Positions 28,992 to 37,601 of a stretch of 64,000 nucleotides of DNA are shown one piece after another. Where the stretch lies: positions 96,145-160,144 of the forward strand of contig NZ_FPKU01000003.1 of the NCBI RefSeq assembly GCF_900119845.1. The letters are read 5' to 3'. The notes below the pieces were generated by a model that was not told the DNA's origin, ran no database searches, and saw only the letters and a list, made by a program, of their open reading frames with translations. Every line of letters starts with the position of its first letter. Position 1 is the stretch's first letter. Both the position numbers and the translations under genes were made by a program. Source of the DNA: Devosia enhydra (lineage in GTDB: Bacteria; Pseudomonadota; Alphaproteobacteria; Rhizobiales; Devosiaceae).

Positions 28992-30329
28992 TCATTCGCC
29001 TTCGGCGGCCGACTGGATGTCGGCAAGGATCTGGTCGAGGCTCGAAGGATCCTGCAGGTAACGGCCGATGCCACGGTTGAAGGCGGCACCGACGGCGGGG
29101 ATCGACATGATGTCGGGCGGGGCGACGAGGTCGACACCGTCGCGGAAATAAGTCGCCGCCACCTTTTGCAGCATGGCGCCGCTATAGGTCTCGGGCGGCA
29201 CGGCGGTATTGCCCACGGCCCAGTGATTGGCCGAGGCCAGAAGCGTCTGGGCTTCGGCAGAGGCGAGGAACTTGATGAAGGCGCGGCTGGTCGGGTTGTC
29301 CTGCAACACCACGGTGGCGCCGGTGTTGAAGATCTCGGTATTGGCGAATTCGGGATTGTCGCTCGGGGTCTGGAAGAAGTCGATATTGACGCCTTCCTCG
29401 ATGCCCTCGCCGATCAGGCCCGGCACCCAGCTGCCCCACATGGCGGCCTGGCAGGTCGGGGGGTCGGCGATGAGGCCGTTATAGCCGGTCGAGATCGATG
29501 AGGAGAGCGCACCGCGCGCACCGCCATAGATATTGGCATCCACCGTCGCGATGGCGCCGAACGCTTCCCAGGCCGATTTGACCTCGGGGCTGGTCCAGGG
29601 CAGTTCGCCGGCGCTCCACTGGGCCAGCAGTTCGGGCCCATGCATCTTGGAGAACAGGATCTGCACCCATTGCGTGCCGGGGAAGCCCGTGCCCGCGCCG
29701 GCTTCGAGCGCCATGCACCAGGGGGTCGCGCCGGTGGCGGCCACCTCCTCTGTCCACTTGACCACATCGGCCCAGCTCTGGGGCGGGTTGGGGCCGGTAT
29801 AGGTTTCGGGATTGTACCAGATCATGAAGGTGCTGAAGCCCAGCGTGATCCCGTAGACCTTGCCGTCATAGGTCAGGCTGTCGATCAGCGTGGCGGAATA
29901 GTTCGCCAGTTCCTCGGGGCCCACGGCTTCGCTGAGGTCGAGCGTGTGGCCGTCGGCGGCGAGCCCGCGTGCGGTGCCCAGCGTCAGGTCGGCGATGGCG
30001 GGCGGATTGCCGGCCTGCAGCCGCGCCTGCACGGCAGCGGCGGTGGCGGCGGACGATCCGGTGCCGGTATAGTTGACCACCGTGCCCGTGGCATCGGTGA
30101 AGGCCTGGTGCAGCGACTGCTTGATCGCGCCCTCGGAGCCGCTGTTGCCCCCGATATATTCGAGCGTGGGATCGAGCTTGGCGTCCCCGACGATCTCCTT
30201 GACCTTGGCGACGGCCTTTTCATACAGCGCCGGGTCCAGCGGCTTGTCCTGGGCATGTGCGCCCCCCGCCAGCAAGGCAGCCGCAGCTGCCCCGATGAGT
30301 AGCCAGCGACGATTCAACGACGTAGACAT
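28992..30329 (-). CDS. ABC sugar transporter substrate-binding protein (family 1)
   Basis: A 445-residue exported binding protein with a signal peptide (residues about 1-25, RRWLLIGAAAAALLAGGAHAQ). The body fits family 1 sugar-binding proteins (YDGKVYGITLGFSTFMIWYNPETY, TGYNGLIADPP). AAGGAG upstream of the ATG at 30329 decides the start over the longer frame. It leads the operon with two permeases, the isomerase and the racemase-like gene. Sugar specificity is unknown. Confidence 0.9.
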   Translation of the reverse strand: MSTSLNRRWLLIGAAAAALLAGGAHAQDKPLDPALYEKAVAKVKEIVGDAKLDPTLEYIGGNSGSEGAIKQSLHQAFTDATGTVVNYTGTGSSAATAAAVQARLQAGNPPAIADLTLGTARGLAADGHTLDLSEAVGPEELANYSATLIDSLTYDGKVYGITLGFSTFMIWYNPETYTGPNPPQSWADVVKWTEEVAATGATPWCMALEAGAGTGFPGTQWVQILFSKMHGPELLAQWSAGELPWTSPEVKSAWEAFGAIATVDANIYGGARGALSSSISTGYNGLIADPPTCQAAMWGSWVPGLIGEGIEEGVNIDFFQTPSDNPEFANTEIFNTGATVVLQDNPTSRAFIKFLASAEAQTLLASANHWAVGNTAVPPETYSGAMLQKVAATYFRDGVDLVAPPDIMSIPAVGAAFNRGIGRYLQDPSSLDQILADIQSAAEGE

Positions 30330-30398
30330 CACCATCTCCTTTTGCGTACGCTGGAACCCTGCTCCAAGCATGATGGACGGTAGTGTCGCGTCGACAAG

Positions 30399-30438
30399 AT
30401 TGTCAACAATGATTCATGCGATTGTGTGCAAGATTGTT
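30399..30438. promoter_or_regulatory. Possible GntR operator before the sugar-binding protein
   Basis: ATTGTCAACAAT (30399-30410) is a palindrome with ATTGT/ACAAT arms, and a related ATTGT repeat follows at 30421 and 30433. A similar ATTGAATACAAA (31269-31280) lies in the promoter of the GMC oxidoreductase gene. The shared ATTGN4CAA pattern suggests one regulator, presumably the GntR protein encoded between them. Confidence 0.4.
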
Positions 30439-31160
30439 CACGCGGATGCCACCCTGACCACGTGACGCCCCAGGATCTCGGCGAGATCGCGCGTCGAGGC
30501 CGGACGCTCGCGCGCATCGATGCCCGAGAACAGGTCGACGATATGGCTCAGCATCAGCTCTTCGGCGTCGTGAGCGCTCTTGTTGGCGATGGCCTCCACC
30601 AAAGCATCATGGGCATGCCGCTCGCAGAAAATGTCGACGCGCGCCGAATAGAGCGCAATGATCAGCGATGACTTGGCGCAAAGATTGCGCACGATGTCGA
30701 AATAGACCGTATGATTGGCGATTTCGGCAATCGACTCGTGGAACCGCGCCGACAGCAACAGCGCTTCGCCGCGCTTTTGCTGATGAACTGCTTCCTCTTC
30801 CTCGGCAAGGCAGCGCTTGAGGCGCACGATATCTGAAGGCCGGGCATTATTGGCGGCCATCGCGGCCACTTTCGGCTCGATCAGCGCCCGCGCCTCGAAG
30901 ACTTCCTTGGCCTCTTTCTTTGAGGGCTGGGCCACGAAGGCGCCCCGATTCTTTTCAAGCTGCACGATCCGGTCATGGGCCAGCGCCTGCAACGCGGCGC
31001 GCACCACCGTGCGGCTCACGGAAAACAGCGCGGCGAGCTCGTCTTCGGGCAGTTTCGTGCCCGGCAGCAGGTCATGGGTGAGAATGGCGCCCGTGATCGC
31101 TGCGTGGATCGGCTGCCAGCTCTGGCCATCATTTGCCGCTTTGTCTCCGACACGTGCCAA
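30438..31160 (-). CDS. GntR family regulator, FCD (FadR) subfamily
   Basis: A 240-residue regulator with an N-terminal winged helix (LPEDELAALFSVSRTVVRAALQALAHDRIVQLEKNRGAFVA) and a C-terminal all-helical FCD ligand domain holding metal-binding-type histidines (FHESIAEIANH, HDALVEAI, HIVDLF). The frame begins at TTG 31160, supported by AAGGAG eight bases upstream. It stands between the transporter operon and the divergent GMC/Gfo operon, the usual place for their regulator. Confidence 0.9.
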   Translation of the reverse strand: MARVGDKAANDGQSWQPIHAAITGAILTHDLLPGTKLPEDELAALFSVSRTVVRAALQALAHDRIVQLEKNRGAFVAQPSKKEAKEVFEARALIEPKVAAMAANNARPSDIVRLKRCLAEEEEAVHQQKRGEALLLSARFHESIAEIANHTVYFDIVRNLCAKSSLIIALYSARVDIFCERHAHDALVEAIANKSAHDAEELMLSHIVDLFSGIDARERPASTRDLAEILGRHVVRVASA

Positions 31161-31269
31161 TCGGCAATCTCCTTCACGTCTGACGCGCTGTACTCATACG
31201 ACCCGGAACGCGCCCCGCCAAGCGTCAACGGCAGGGTGTGTGCAACACCCGGCAAATGCGGACACCGTA

Positions 31270-31298
31270 TTGAATACAAAATTTGCCTGTTATATATG
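31270..31298 (+). promoter_or_regulatory. Promoter of the GMC oxidoreductase operon
   Basis: TTGAAT (31270-31275), 17-base spacer, TATATG (31293-31298), about 29 bases before the GTG start. The ATTGAATACAAA motif overlaps the -35 box, which fits repression by the divergent GntR protein. Confidence 0.5.
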
Positions 31299-31326
31299 CA
31301 ATCTTGTGGCCCATTGGAGTGTGGCA

Positions 31327-32829
31327 GTGACAAAGACCGAGCATCCCGATGTCATCATCGTGGGCAGCGGCCCCACCGGATCGGCCTATGCGCGCACCCT
31401 GCGCACCCTGATACCCGACCTCACCATCCTCATGCTCGAGGCCGGCCCTGCACTTGGCGGCCGCCTCGGCCAGCATGTCGAGGCCATCCCGCCCGGTGCT
31501 CAGCGCCAGGCGGCCGCGATCGCGTCGCAGGGCCCGGCGACCGCCCCCTATGATCCGGCCAGCCGGGCGGAATGGTCGCGCCGCATTGCCGGCGGAGACG
31601 ATGCCTCTCTGCTGCGGCGCCCCGGACTTTTCGTTGCCAATCACGCCGACCTGCACTCGGGAGACGCGGCCTTTGCCGGCTTTGCGGCCGCCAATGTCGG
31701 AGGCATGGGCGCGCACTGGTCTGGCGGCTGCCCGCGCCCGGCGCGCAGCGAATATCCCGATCTCTTTAACGACGCCGAGATGGATGCCCTCCTCACCGAG
31801 GCCGAGGCGATGCTCTCGGTCACGCCCGATCTCTTCGCCGGCGATCCCGGGCTCGATGCGATGATCGCCATCCTGCGCCCCGCCTTCGCCGAGGGTCGCC
31901 CGGCAGATCGCCGCGTCCGCACCATGCCGATGGCGGCCGGCCGCGTCGATGGCGAACTGTGCACTCATGGCGTTGACGTGATCTTGGGCGACCTGCTCGA
32001 AAACGACCCGGCCTTCACGCTGCGCCCGAACGCCACGGTGCTCCGCATCCTCCACGAGAACGGTAGCGCGACAGGCGTGGAGGTGCATGACCGGCTTGCG
32101 GACAGCATCGCGCGCATCCCCTGCCGCGCCGTAGTGGTGGCCGCCGACTCCCTCCACGGCCCGCAGCTGCTCCATGCCTCGGGCATCCGCCCGCCGGCGC
32201 TCGGGCGCAATCTCAACGAACATTTCCAGGTGTCGCTGCTGGCCGAACTCGACACCGCCGCCACGCCCAAAGGCATGATGTGGATCCCGTGCCTTGGCGA
32301 CGCCTTCCCCTTCTCGGTCACCATCGGGGGCGCCAATCCCGGCCACATGCCCTTCGATCGCCCCCAGGACCATGCGCTCGCCTTCATCAGCGTCTTCTGC
32401 GCCGGCGACATCACGCCCGACAACCGCCTGCGTTTTGACGACGAGGCGCGCGACTGGCGCGGCCTGCCCCGGCTTTCGGTCGATCTCCGCCTCACGGGGA
32501 ATGACCAGTCCACCCTCGCTGCCGCTCGCGCGCTCACTCTTTCGATCGCCGATGCGGTCGGCCGCCCCCTTCCCGGCCACATGCCGATCAGCCCGCCGCT
32601 GGGCAGTTCGCTCCATTATCAGGGCACGCTGCGCATGGGCTTGCGCCCCGATGACAGCGTCAGCGATCGCAACAGCCGGGTCTGGGGCTTTTCCAACCTC
32701 CATGTCGCCGGCAATGGCGTGCTGCCCACCGCCACCGCCACCAATCCGACGCTGATGTCGGTTTCGCTCGCCATCGCGGGCGCCCGCGCGCTCGCCACGC
32801 GCCTGTCAGAAGGAGGCCTTGATGCCTGA
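31327..32829 (+). CDS. GMC-family FAD oxidoreductase
   Basis: A 500-residue oxidoreductase: FAD-binding GSGPTGSAY at the N-terminus, VGGMGAHWSGGCPRP (substrate and FAD contact) in the middle and a C-terminal SSLHYQGTLRMG, then NPTLMSVSLA, matching the glucose-methanol-choline C-terminal domain. It probably oxidises a sugar or polyol hydroxyl, like pyranose dehydrogenases. The start is GTG 31327, seven bases after GGAG; a longer open frame from 30817 runs antisense to the GntR gene and is not coding. It overlaps the Gfo/Idh gene. Confidence 0.87.
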   Translation: MTKTEHPDVIIVGSGPTGSAYARTLRTLIPDLTILMLEAGPALGGRLGQHVEAIPPGAQRQAAAIASQGPATAPYDPASRAEWSRRIAGGDDASLLRRPGLFVANHADLHSGDAAFAGFAAANVGGMGAHWSGGCPRPARSEYPDLFNDAEMDALLTEAEAMLSVTPDLFAGDPGLDAMIAILRPAFAEGRPADRRVRTMPMAAGRVDGELCTHGVDVILGDLLENDPAFTLRPNATVLRILHENGSATGVEVHDRLADSIARIPCRAVVVAADSLHGPQLLHASGIRPPALGRNLNEHFQVSLLAELDTAATPKGMMWIPCLGDAFPFSVTIGGANPGHMPFDRPQDHALAFISVFCAGDITPDNRLRFDDEARDWRGLPRLSVDLRLTGNDQSTLAAARALTLSIADAVGRPLPGHMPISPPLGSSLHYQGTLRMGLRPDDSVSDRNSRVWGFSNLHVAGNGVLPTATATNPTLMSVSLAIAGARALATRLSEGGLDA

Positions 32830-33901
32830 TCCGGTTCGCGTTCTCGTCGTCGGGCTCGGCACCATGGGCCGCAGCCACGCCAGTGCCTATCACCGCAATC
32901 CGGGGTTCGAGATCGTCGGGCTGATGAGCCGCTCCATCCTTTCGAGCGCCATCCCCGAGGAACTGCAGGGCTATCCCCTGTTCGAGGATTTCGACGTGGC
33001 GATCGCGAAGACCCGGCCCGATGCCGTCTCGATCAATTCCTGGCCCAACACCCATGCCGACTATGCCATCCGCGCCATGGAAGCGGGCGCGCATGTGTTC
33101 ATGGAAAAGCCCATCGCCACGACGCTGGCCGATGCCGAGCGCGTGGTTGCCACCGCCCGCGCAACGAACCGCAAGCTGGTGCTGGGCTATATCCTGCGGG
33201 TCCATCCGAGCTGGATCAAGTTCATCGAACTGGGCCGCACGCTCGGCAAGCCGCTGGTCATGCGGCTCAATCTCAATCAGCAGTCGAACGGCCCGGCCTG
33301 GACCTGGCACAAGAACCTGATGGACTCGCTTCTCCCCATCGTCGATTGCGGAGTGCATTATGTCGATGTCATGTGCCAGTTGACGGGCGCGCGCCCGGTA
33401 CGCGTACACGGCATCGGCGCGGCGCTCTGGGCCGATGCGGCACGGCCCAATTACGGCCACCTGCACGTCACCTTCGATGACGGGTCGGTGGGCTGGTATG
33501 AAGCCGGCTGGGGCCCGATGATGAGCGAGGTGGCCTATTTCGTTAAGGACGTGATCGGCCCCAAAGGCGCCGTCTCCATCGTCCCCGCCGCTCCGGGAGA
33601 CCGGACCGACGACGTGTCGGCCTCCGCCGATATCGACCGGCACACCAAGACCGACCGCATTCAGTTTCATTCCGCCGAGGTCGGGCCGGACAAGAACTTC
33701 ACCACCGCGGACACCTTCTTTTCCACTGAGGACGAGCCGGACCATCAGGACTTGTGCGACCGCGAACAGGCGCTGTTTCTCAAGGCGATCCGCGAGGACA
33801 TCGACCTCGAACCCTCCATGCAGGCGGCCATCGACAGCCTGCGCATCGTGCTTGCCGCCGAGCAGAGCATGGCCAAAGGGCGCGTGATCGAACTCGATTG
33901 A
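32822..33901 (+). CDS. Gfo/Idh/MocA family dehydrogenase
   Basis: A 359-residue NAD(P)-dependent oxidoreductase. The Rossmann motif GLGTMGRSH and the EKPIATTLADAE segment (catalytic-site lysine) are visible, and a C-terminal alpha/beta domain follows. AGGAGG lies five bases before ATG 32822, inside the end of the GMC gene, so the pair is translated together. Family members oxidise or reduce sugars and inositols, consistent with the neighbouring isomerase and sugar transporter. Confidence 0.9.
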   Translation: MPDPVRVLVVGLGTMGRSHASAYHRNPGFEIVGLMSRSILSSAIPEELQGYPLFEDFDVAIAKTRPDAVSINSWPNTHADYAIRAMEAGAHVFMEKPIATTLADAERVVATARATNRKLVLGYILRVHPSWIKFIELGRTLGKPLVMRLNLNQQSNGPAWTWHKNLMDSLLPIVDCGVHYVDVMCQLTGARPVRVHGIGAALWADAARPNYGHLHVTFDDGSVGWYEAGWGPMMSEVAYFVKDVIGPKGAVSIVPAAPGDRTDDVSASADIDRHTKTDRIQFHSAEVGPDKNFTTADTFFSTEDEPDHQDLCDREQALFLKAIREDIDLEPSMQAAIDSLRIVLAAEQSMAKGRVIELD

Positions 33902-34427
33902 TGAGGCTCGGACGATCCCGAGGATCGCGCCTGCCGTTTGAGGGGCGAAGAACAGCACGGCGCAAGAACGCCGCCAGGGCAGATCTGCTTCCGTCCGGTT
34001 GGGCCGCTTAATGGACCTTGGCCTCGCCTCAGCGAAACTGCCGTCGGCACCCCGGCCCCGTCCACATGTCAGGCCGGGACAAAGCCCTCATAGCCGCCGA
34101 TGACGGCGACGATGTGCGCTGCGACCATGGGCATGCTCCTCACGAGTGTAGAGAAACAGAAAAGTGCCCTGAAGGGCCTTCAGGAGATCGAATTGCCTAT
34201 GGATGAGAACTTAATATTCATGAATATTTAGCGGCGATTGCCGAGGCGAGAATTTCGCTGGCCATGAGCGCTCCAAAACATATTTTGTAATCGCTGCCTA
34301 TTTTTCTTGTAATAGCCCTTCCAAGCGACCACTTTAGGGTCAGGGATGCGTAAGGTCCATCAAGCCTGCGGCGGCTTCTGATGCCCAACGACCATTTGGT
34401 CGCCCGTCCCTCGAGCAGGAGGCCCGC
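33902..34427. other. Intergenic stretch with palindromes, no gene supported
   Basis: Short frames here lack start signals and coding character. Features seen: a small hairpin CGATCC/GGATCG around 33913-33927 without a T-run, and a perfect 16-base palindrome AATATTCATGAATATT at 34213-34228 in AT-rich sequence. This begins an accessory-looking region. Confidence 0.5.
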
Positions 34428-34730
34428 ATGTTCGGGTATTCCACTAACGGGACGGACAAGATCCGTGCACTTAAGGTCGCCCAACGCCGGTCAGCGCAGG
34501 AGCGTTGGCCCTTCCTGACGACACTCGATCTCTCTGGGCTTCATAATCCTGTGCAGCTGGCGCGTCTCATTCAGGATCGCTCCGCTGTATCGCGAGGCGA
34601 GGCGGATGCCCAGGTCGAGATATGGATGCGCGGCTACAATCGACGTGTATTGGGTCGGGGCGCTTTGCCCAGTTTCATCACGTTCACGCCCACTCTCAGG
34701 CCTCGCCTGTCTCTGGCTCCATCGAAGTGA
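34428..34730 (+). CDS. Small protein with CsbD-like sequence pattern
   Basis: A 100-residue protein. Residues about 25-68 (ERWPFLTTLDLSG, then LARLIQDRSAVSRGEADAQVEIW) follow the spacing of CsbD-like stress proteins: a Trp, a Leu-rich turn, then a helix ending in a conserved acidic-x-x-hydrophobic-Trp. The last 30 residues look non-conserved. AGGAGG nine bases upstream of ATG 34428 strongly supports expression. Function unknown; the CsbD relation is tentative. Confidence 0.55.
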   Translation: MFGYSTNGTDKIRALKVAQRRSAQERWPFLTTLDLSGLHNPVQLARLIQDRSAVSRGEADAQVEIWMRGYNRRVLGRGALPSFITFTPTLRPRLSLAPSK

Positions 34731-34815
34731 AGCCCTCTGCCTGGCGTTGCTGGCGAAGCCTGGAACGCTGAGCAGACAGGGGTGGCCCCCGTGATGCCGA
34801 CTGACAGGATACGCT

Positions 34816-35250
34816 ATGGAACCATCGCGCCTTATGGCCTGTCTCACCGCAATTCGCTGGCGCCCGCTCACTCTGGCGCAGGCGCTCTCAATCAACCGTG
34901 CGCAGGTCAATACATGGCTGCTCGGGGAGGAGCAGATTCCTGTTCGGGTCGCTTCATGGCTGGAAGCCCTCTGCTTCAACCACGAGGCCGCAGAGCTTTT
35001 GACGCCAAAGGTTGTTGCCACAAAAGACGGGCTCAAAATCGCGGAAATGGCGTTCGCGGAACATGTCCCGGTATATGCTTACCACTTGCTGCGGCGGCTG
35101 GGGCAGCATCCGGTCAGTCTGCTGTCGCTTTATGGCACAGACGATGAGGCTGCCGTATTTTTTCTCGTGTCCAGAGGCCTTGCTGAACGCGCAGCAGAAA
35201 ACCTCCTGATCACCCTGGACGGACGCCGGATAGGCAACGTTGAAACTTGA
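34816..35250 (+). CDS. Small protein with N-terminal helix-turn-helix
   Basis: A 144-residue protein. Residues 1-50 form a lambda-repressor-like helix-turn-helix (PLTLAQALSINRAQVNTWLLGEEQIPVRVASWLEAL), where the recognition helix would be INRAQVNTWLLG. The rest (KIAEMAFAEHVPVYAYHLLRRLGQHPVSLLSLYG) is helical and unassigned. It could be a DNA-binding protein of a mobile or accessory region. The ribosome binding site is weak (GACAGGAT). Confidence 0.55.
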   Translation: MEPSRLMACLTAIRWRPLTLAQALSINRAQVNTWLLGEEQIPVRVASWLEALCFNHEAAELLTPKVVATKDGLKIAEMAFAEHVPVYAYHLLRRLGQHPVSLLSLYGTDDEAAVFFLVSRGLAERAAENLLITLDGRRIGNVET

Positions 35251-36143
35251 ACCTTCGTGTGCGGTTTGTGGCGCCTGAAGCTGATCTCTGGCACGACATG
35301 CCATCCGTTTATGGTTTTAAGACTGTAGCGATCGATAACGCATCCATTCATCGATCCGGCGACTTTCAAAGGCGAAATTTGCCTGGCCGATTGCGCAAAC
35401 TCCAGGGCGGCCGCGAATCCCATGCATACTTTCTGCTGGCCGCCCTTTTTTCTTACTCGATTTTTGAGATCACATCGGTCGACGCCGCTGGTCAACTCGA
35501 TCTCAAATCCTCATCGATCGGCTCGGTATTGTCCTTGACGCTCTCGCCAGCAGCTATCTGCGTCAGAGCTGGGTAGTGCGCCCGCCATTGGGGCGGCGGA
35601 TGATCAGGTGGCCATGATCGCCGCTCGACGGCTTGTCGGTGTCGACGCGCAGAGAATTCCAATCGCTCGCATTTGCTGCAGGGGCAGAGCGGCTTGAGAG
35701 CCGGACAATCCGTCCCCGATACCGCACCTTGCGCCGGCAGAGCCCGCATTTGACCAGGGTCAGTTGCTCGTGCCCGGGCAGCCTGCGCGAGGGTATGAGG
35801 CCGCCCGGCAAGCGGCTCCTGGCCGCAGCCTGCCCTTGTATCGGCCATGGGGTCGGCGACCCATCTTACCCCGCACCTCCTTGATCGACAGGCGGTGCGC
35901 CGCGCGAGCTCCTTATCGGCCATGTCGGGATTGTGCGCGCGCCGCTGCAGCGCCTCTGTCGAGCGGTTGAGATTGAGGGTGACGGCGATTTCCATGGCGA
36001 TCTCATTTCGGGTCGCCGGGTCCCATAACACGAACACACTGGGAGCAAGGCGGGTGGGGCTTGCGGACAGCGCCCAGATGCGCGTGGGACGGAACCTCAA
36101 GGTCGAAGCAAGCTTGACCTTCGCCACAGCCCTCGAGGATGTC
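35251..36143. other. 893 bases without a supported gene; possible decayed zinc-ribbon gene
   Basis: On the minus strand, one frame (35563-35811) has KCGLCRRKVRYRGRIVRL and the next frame over continues with PLCPCSKCERLEF. Joining them gives two CxxC knuckles of a zinc ribbon, as if one small gene had suffered a frameshift near 35695. Elsewhere in this stretch frames are unconvincing. Confidence 0.35.
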
Positions 36144-36404
36144 ATGCCGCGCTTCTATTTCGATATTGGGCTGGACATCATGTACCACGATCTCGTGGGT
36201 TATATGTTCAGTGACAGGCAGGCAGCCGAGCGCGAGGCCCGGAAAGCGTTGGTACAGATAGCGCTTGATGAATTGGCCGGTTCGTTTTCCGCGTCGACGC
36301 TGACCATCCATATTCGTGACGAGAGGCACGATCTGATCAGCATTTTGTCGCTGACGTTCGCCCGTCACTCATTGGCCTCACCCCCCAAAGCCTCAGCCGC
36401 CTAA
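36144..36404 (+). CDS. DUF6894-like small protein
   Basis: An 86-residue protein. It begins MPRFYFDIGLDIMYHDLVGYMFSD and contains AEREARKALVQIALDEL and a beta-strand pair ILTIHIRDER-like segment, the layout of the DUF6894 family, which is abundant and of unknown function in Hyphomicrobiales. The ATG at 36144 has GAGGAT upstream. Longer frames extending upstream are shadows. Confidence 0.7.
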   Translation: MPRFYFDIGLDIMYHDLVGYMFSDRQAAEREARKALVQIALDELAGSFSASTLTIHIRDERHDLISILSLTFARHSLASPPKASAA

Positions 36405-36500
36405 GCGCCGCCGGCCGCCTGGGATGTGGTCAGGGCGTCGTTGGCAAGGGATCTAAAGTCGGAGTTGCGCCCTTGTCAGCTAAACTCCAAGATGCTGGCT

Positions 36501-37124
36501 ATGCAGAAGTATGGGCGAACCTACCACCTGCCGATCTCGCCGGGCGCAACAGCTGATGACAAGGTCATGCCTGCCGTTGACGGGCTGATGGTTGATGACC
36601 TCCTTATCACAGAGAAGATGGATGGTGAGAACACGACCATTCATCTTGGTGGCACCCACGCCCGAAGCCCGGACAGCCGGCATCATCCATCACGAGACTG
36701 GCTGAAGGCTTTTGCCGCTGGCATCAGTCCGCGCCTGAGGCCGGACGAGCGTATCATTGGCGAGAACCTCTATGCGCGTCATACCATAGCCTACGATGAT
36801 CTGCCGAGCTTCTTCCTCGGCTTCGCGTTGGTCTTGGGTGACCGATTTCAGTCGTGGGATGCGACGCTGATGCGGTTCCAGGAGCTGGGCATTACACCGG
36901 TACGAACGCTCTACCGCGGCTCCTACACCGCCACCCTGTTCGCGGACATGGCGGCGGCGTTGCACGCGCAAAGGCAGGAAGGGTTCGTCGCGAGGATCGC
37001 AGATGGATTCTCGGAAGCCGACATGCCGGTAAGGATGGGAAAATTCGTGCGCGCCAACCATGTCCATAGCGGTGAACACTGGATGAAGGCGCAGATGGTG
37101 CCCAATCGACTGATCCAACCGTAA
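36501..37124 (+). CDS. RNA ligase family protein
   Basis: A 207-residue nucleotidyltransferase of the T4 RNA ligase 2 / DNA-RNA ligase superfamily. Motif I is K39-M-D-G-E-N44, K39 being the adenylation lysine. Further motifs are GENLYARH (about 87-94), FFLGFAL (motif III, 104-110), EGFVAR (motif IV, 160-165) and a basic KFVRANHVH...WMKAQM end (motif V region). It is about the size of minimal bacterial members and lacks an RNA-binding C-terminal domain. ATG 36501 fits the family's start (KYxRTYHLPxSPG); 36492 is the alternative. Partners such as a kinase or phosphatase are not adjacent. Role probably nucleic acid repair. Confidence 0.8.
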   Translation: MQKYGRTYHLPISPGATADDKVMPAVDGLMVDDLLITEKMDGENTTIHLGGTHARSPDSRHHPSRDWLKAFAAGISPRLRPDERIIGENLYARHTIAYDDLPSFFLGFALVLGDRFQSWDATLMRFQELGITPVRTLYRGSYTATLFADMAAALHAQRQEGFVARIADGFSEADMPVRMGKFVRANHVHSGEHWMKAQMVPNRLIQP

Positions 37125-37288
37125 GTCCAGAATGGCCTCCTTTGATCTTTGGTGGGGTGGTTGTAGCGGACGAGCCCAGTCCGTTGCTATGGATGCTCGG
37201 CACCGACGTTTTGTGAGGAGCTTGCAATTTTGTCCCGGATACCCCGCCTGAACTGCTCTGGATTGTCCCACTGGTACTTGCAATCCTT

Positions 37289-37540
37289 TTGGTCGGCTTA
37301 GTCTTGTTTTTCGCCTTCATGATTCGGCAGTTTTTGCGTCTACGCCATCCTCCCGAGAGAATAAAAGGCGCCGAAATGACACACTGGTCAATGCAGCAAC
37401 TCGGCTTTCTCTTTATACAACCTGAGCTCCGACTCGACCGCAGATTGCTGTTCACGAGCTGGGGCCTAATACTCGGATCGATGGCGCTACTTTTTGTCCT
37501 TGCTTTGGTCTTTGGGACACCCACGCGCCTAAATAATTGA
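37289..37540 (+). CDS. Small membrane protein, start uncertain
   Basis: At least 83 residues with two hydrophobic segments: LLVGLVLFFAFMIRQFL near the N-terminus and LILGSMALLFVLALVFG at the C-terminus. The open frame upstream of the TTG at 37289 continues back to a stop at about 37211 and encodes further hydrophobic sequence (PELLWIVPLVLAI), with GAGGAG near 37217 but no standard start codon in this frame. Either a rare start is used or a frameshift hides the real one. No family recognised. Confidence 0.45.
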   Translation: MVGLVLFFAFMIRQFLRLRHPPERIKGAEMTHWSMQQLGFLFIQPELRLDRRLLFTSWGLILGSMALLFVLALVFGTPTRLNN

Positions 37541-37601
37541 TTTGGTCGCCGACCCTGAGACCGCAAGGGTATGCGCGATGAGTTCGCCGCGTCTTATGCG
37601 T

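Noticed and set aside
31225-32703. 492-residue minus-strand frame opposite the GMC oxidoreductase
   Set aside because: Antisense shadow rich in Arg, Gly and His; no ribosome binding site.
33911-33928. Hairpin CGATCC-CGA-GGATCG as terminator
   Set aside because: Stem is only six pairs with a three-base loop and no T-run follows.
35492-36145. 217-residue minus-strand frame as one gene
   Set aside because: Only a short part looks protein-like and it joins another frame; the rest is Arg/Ala-rich shadow sequence opposite the DUF6894-like region.
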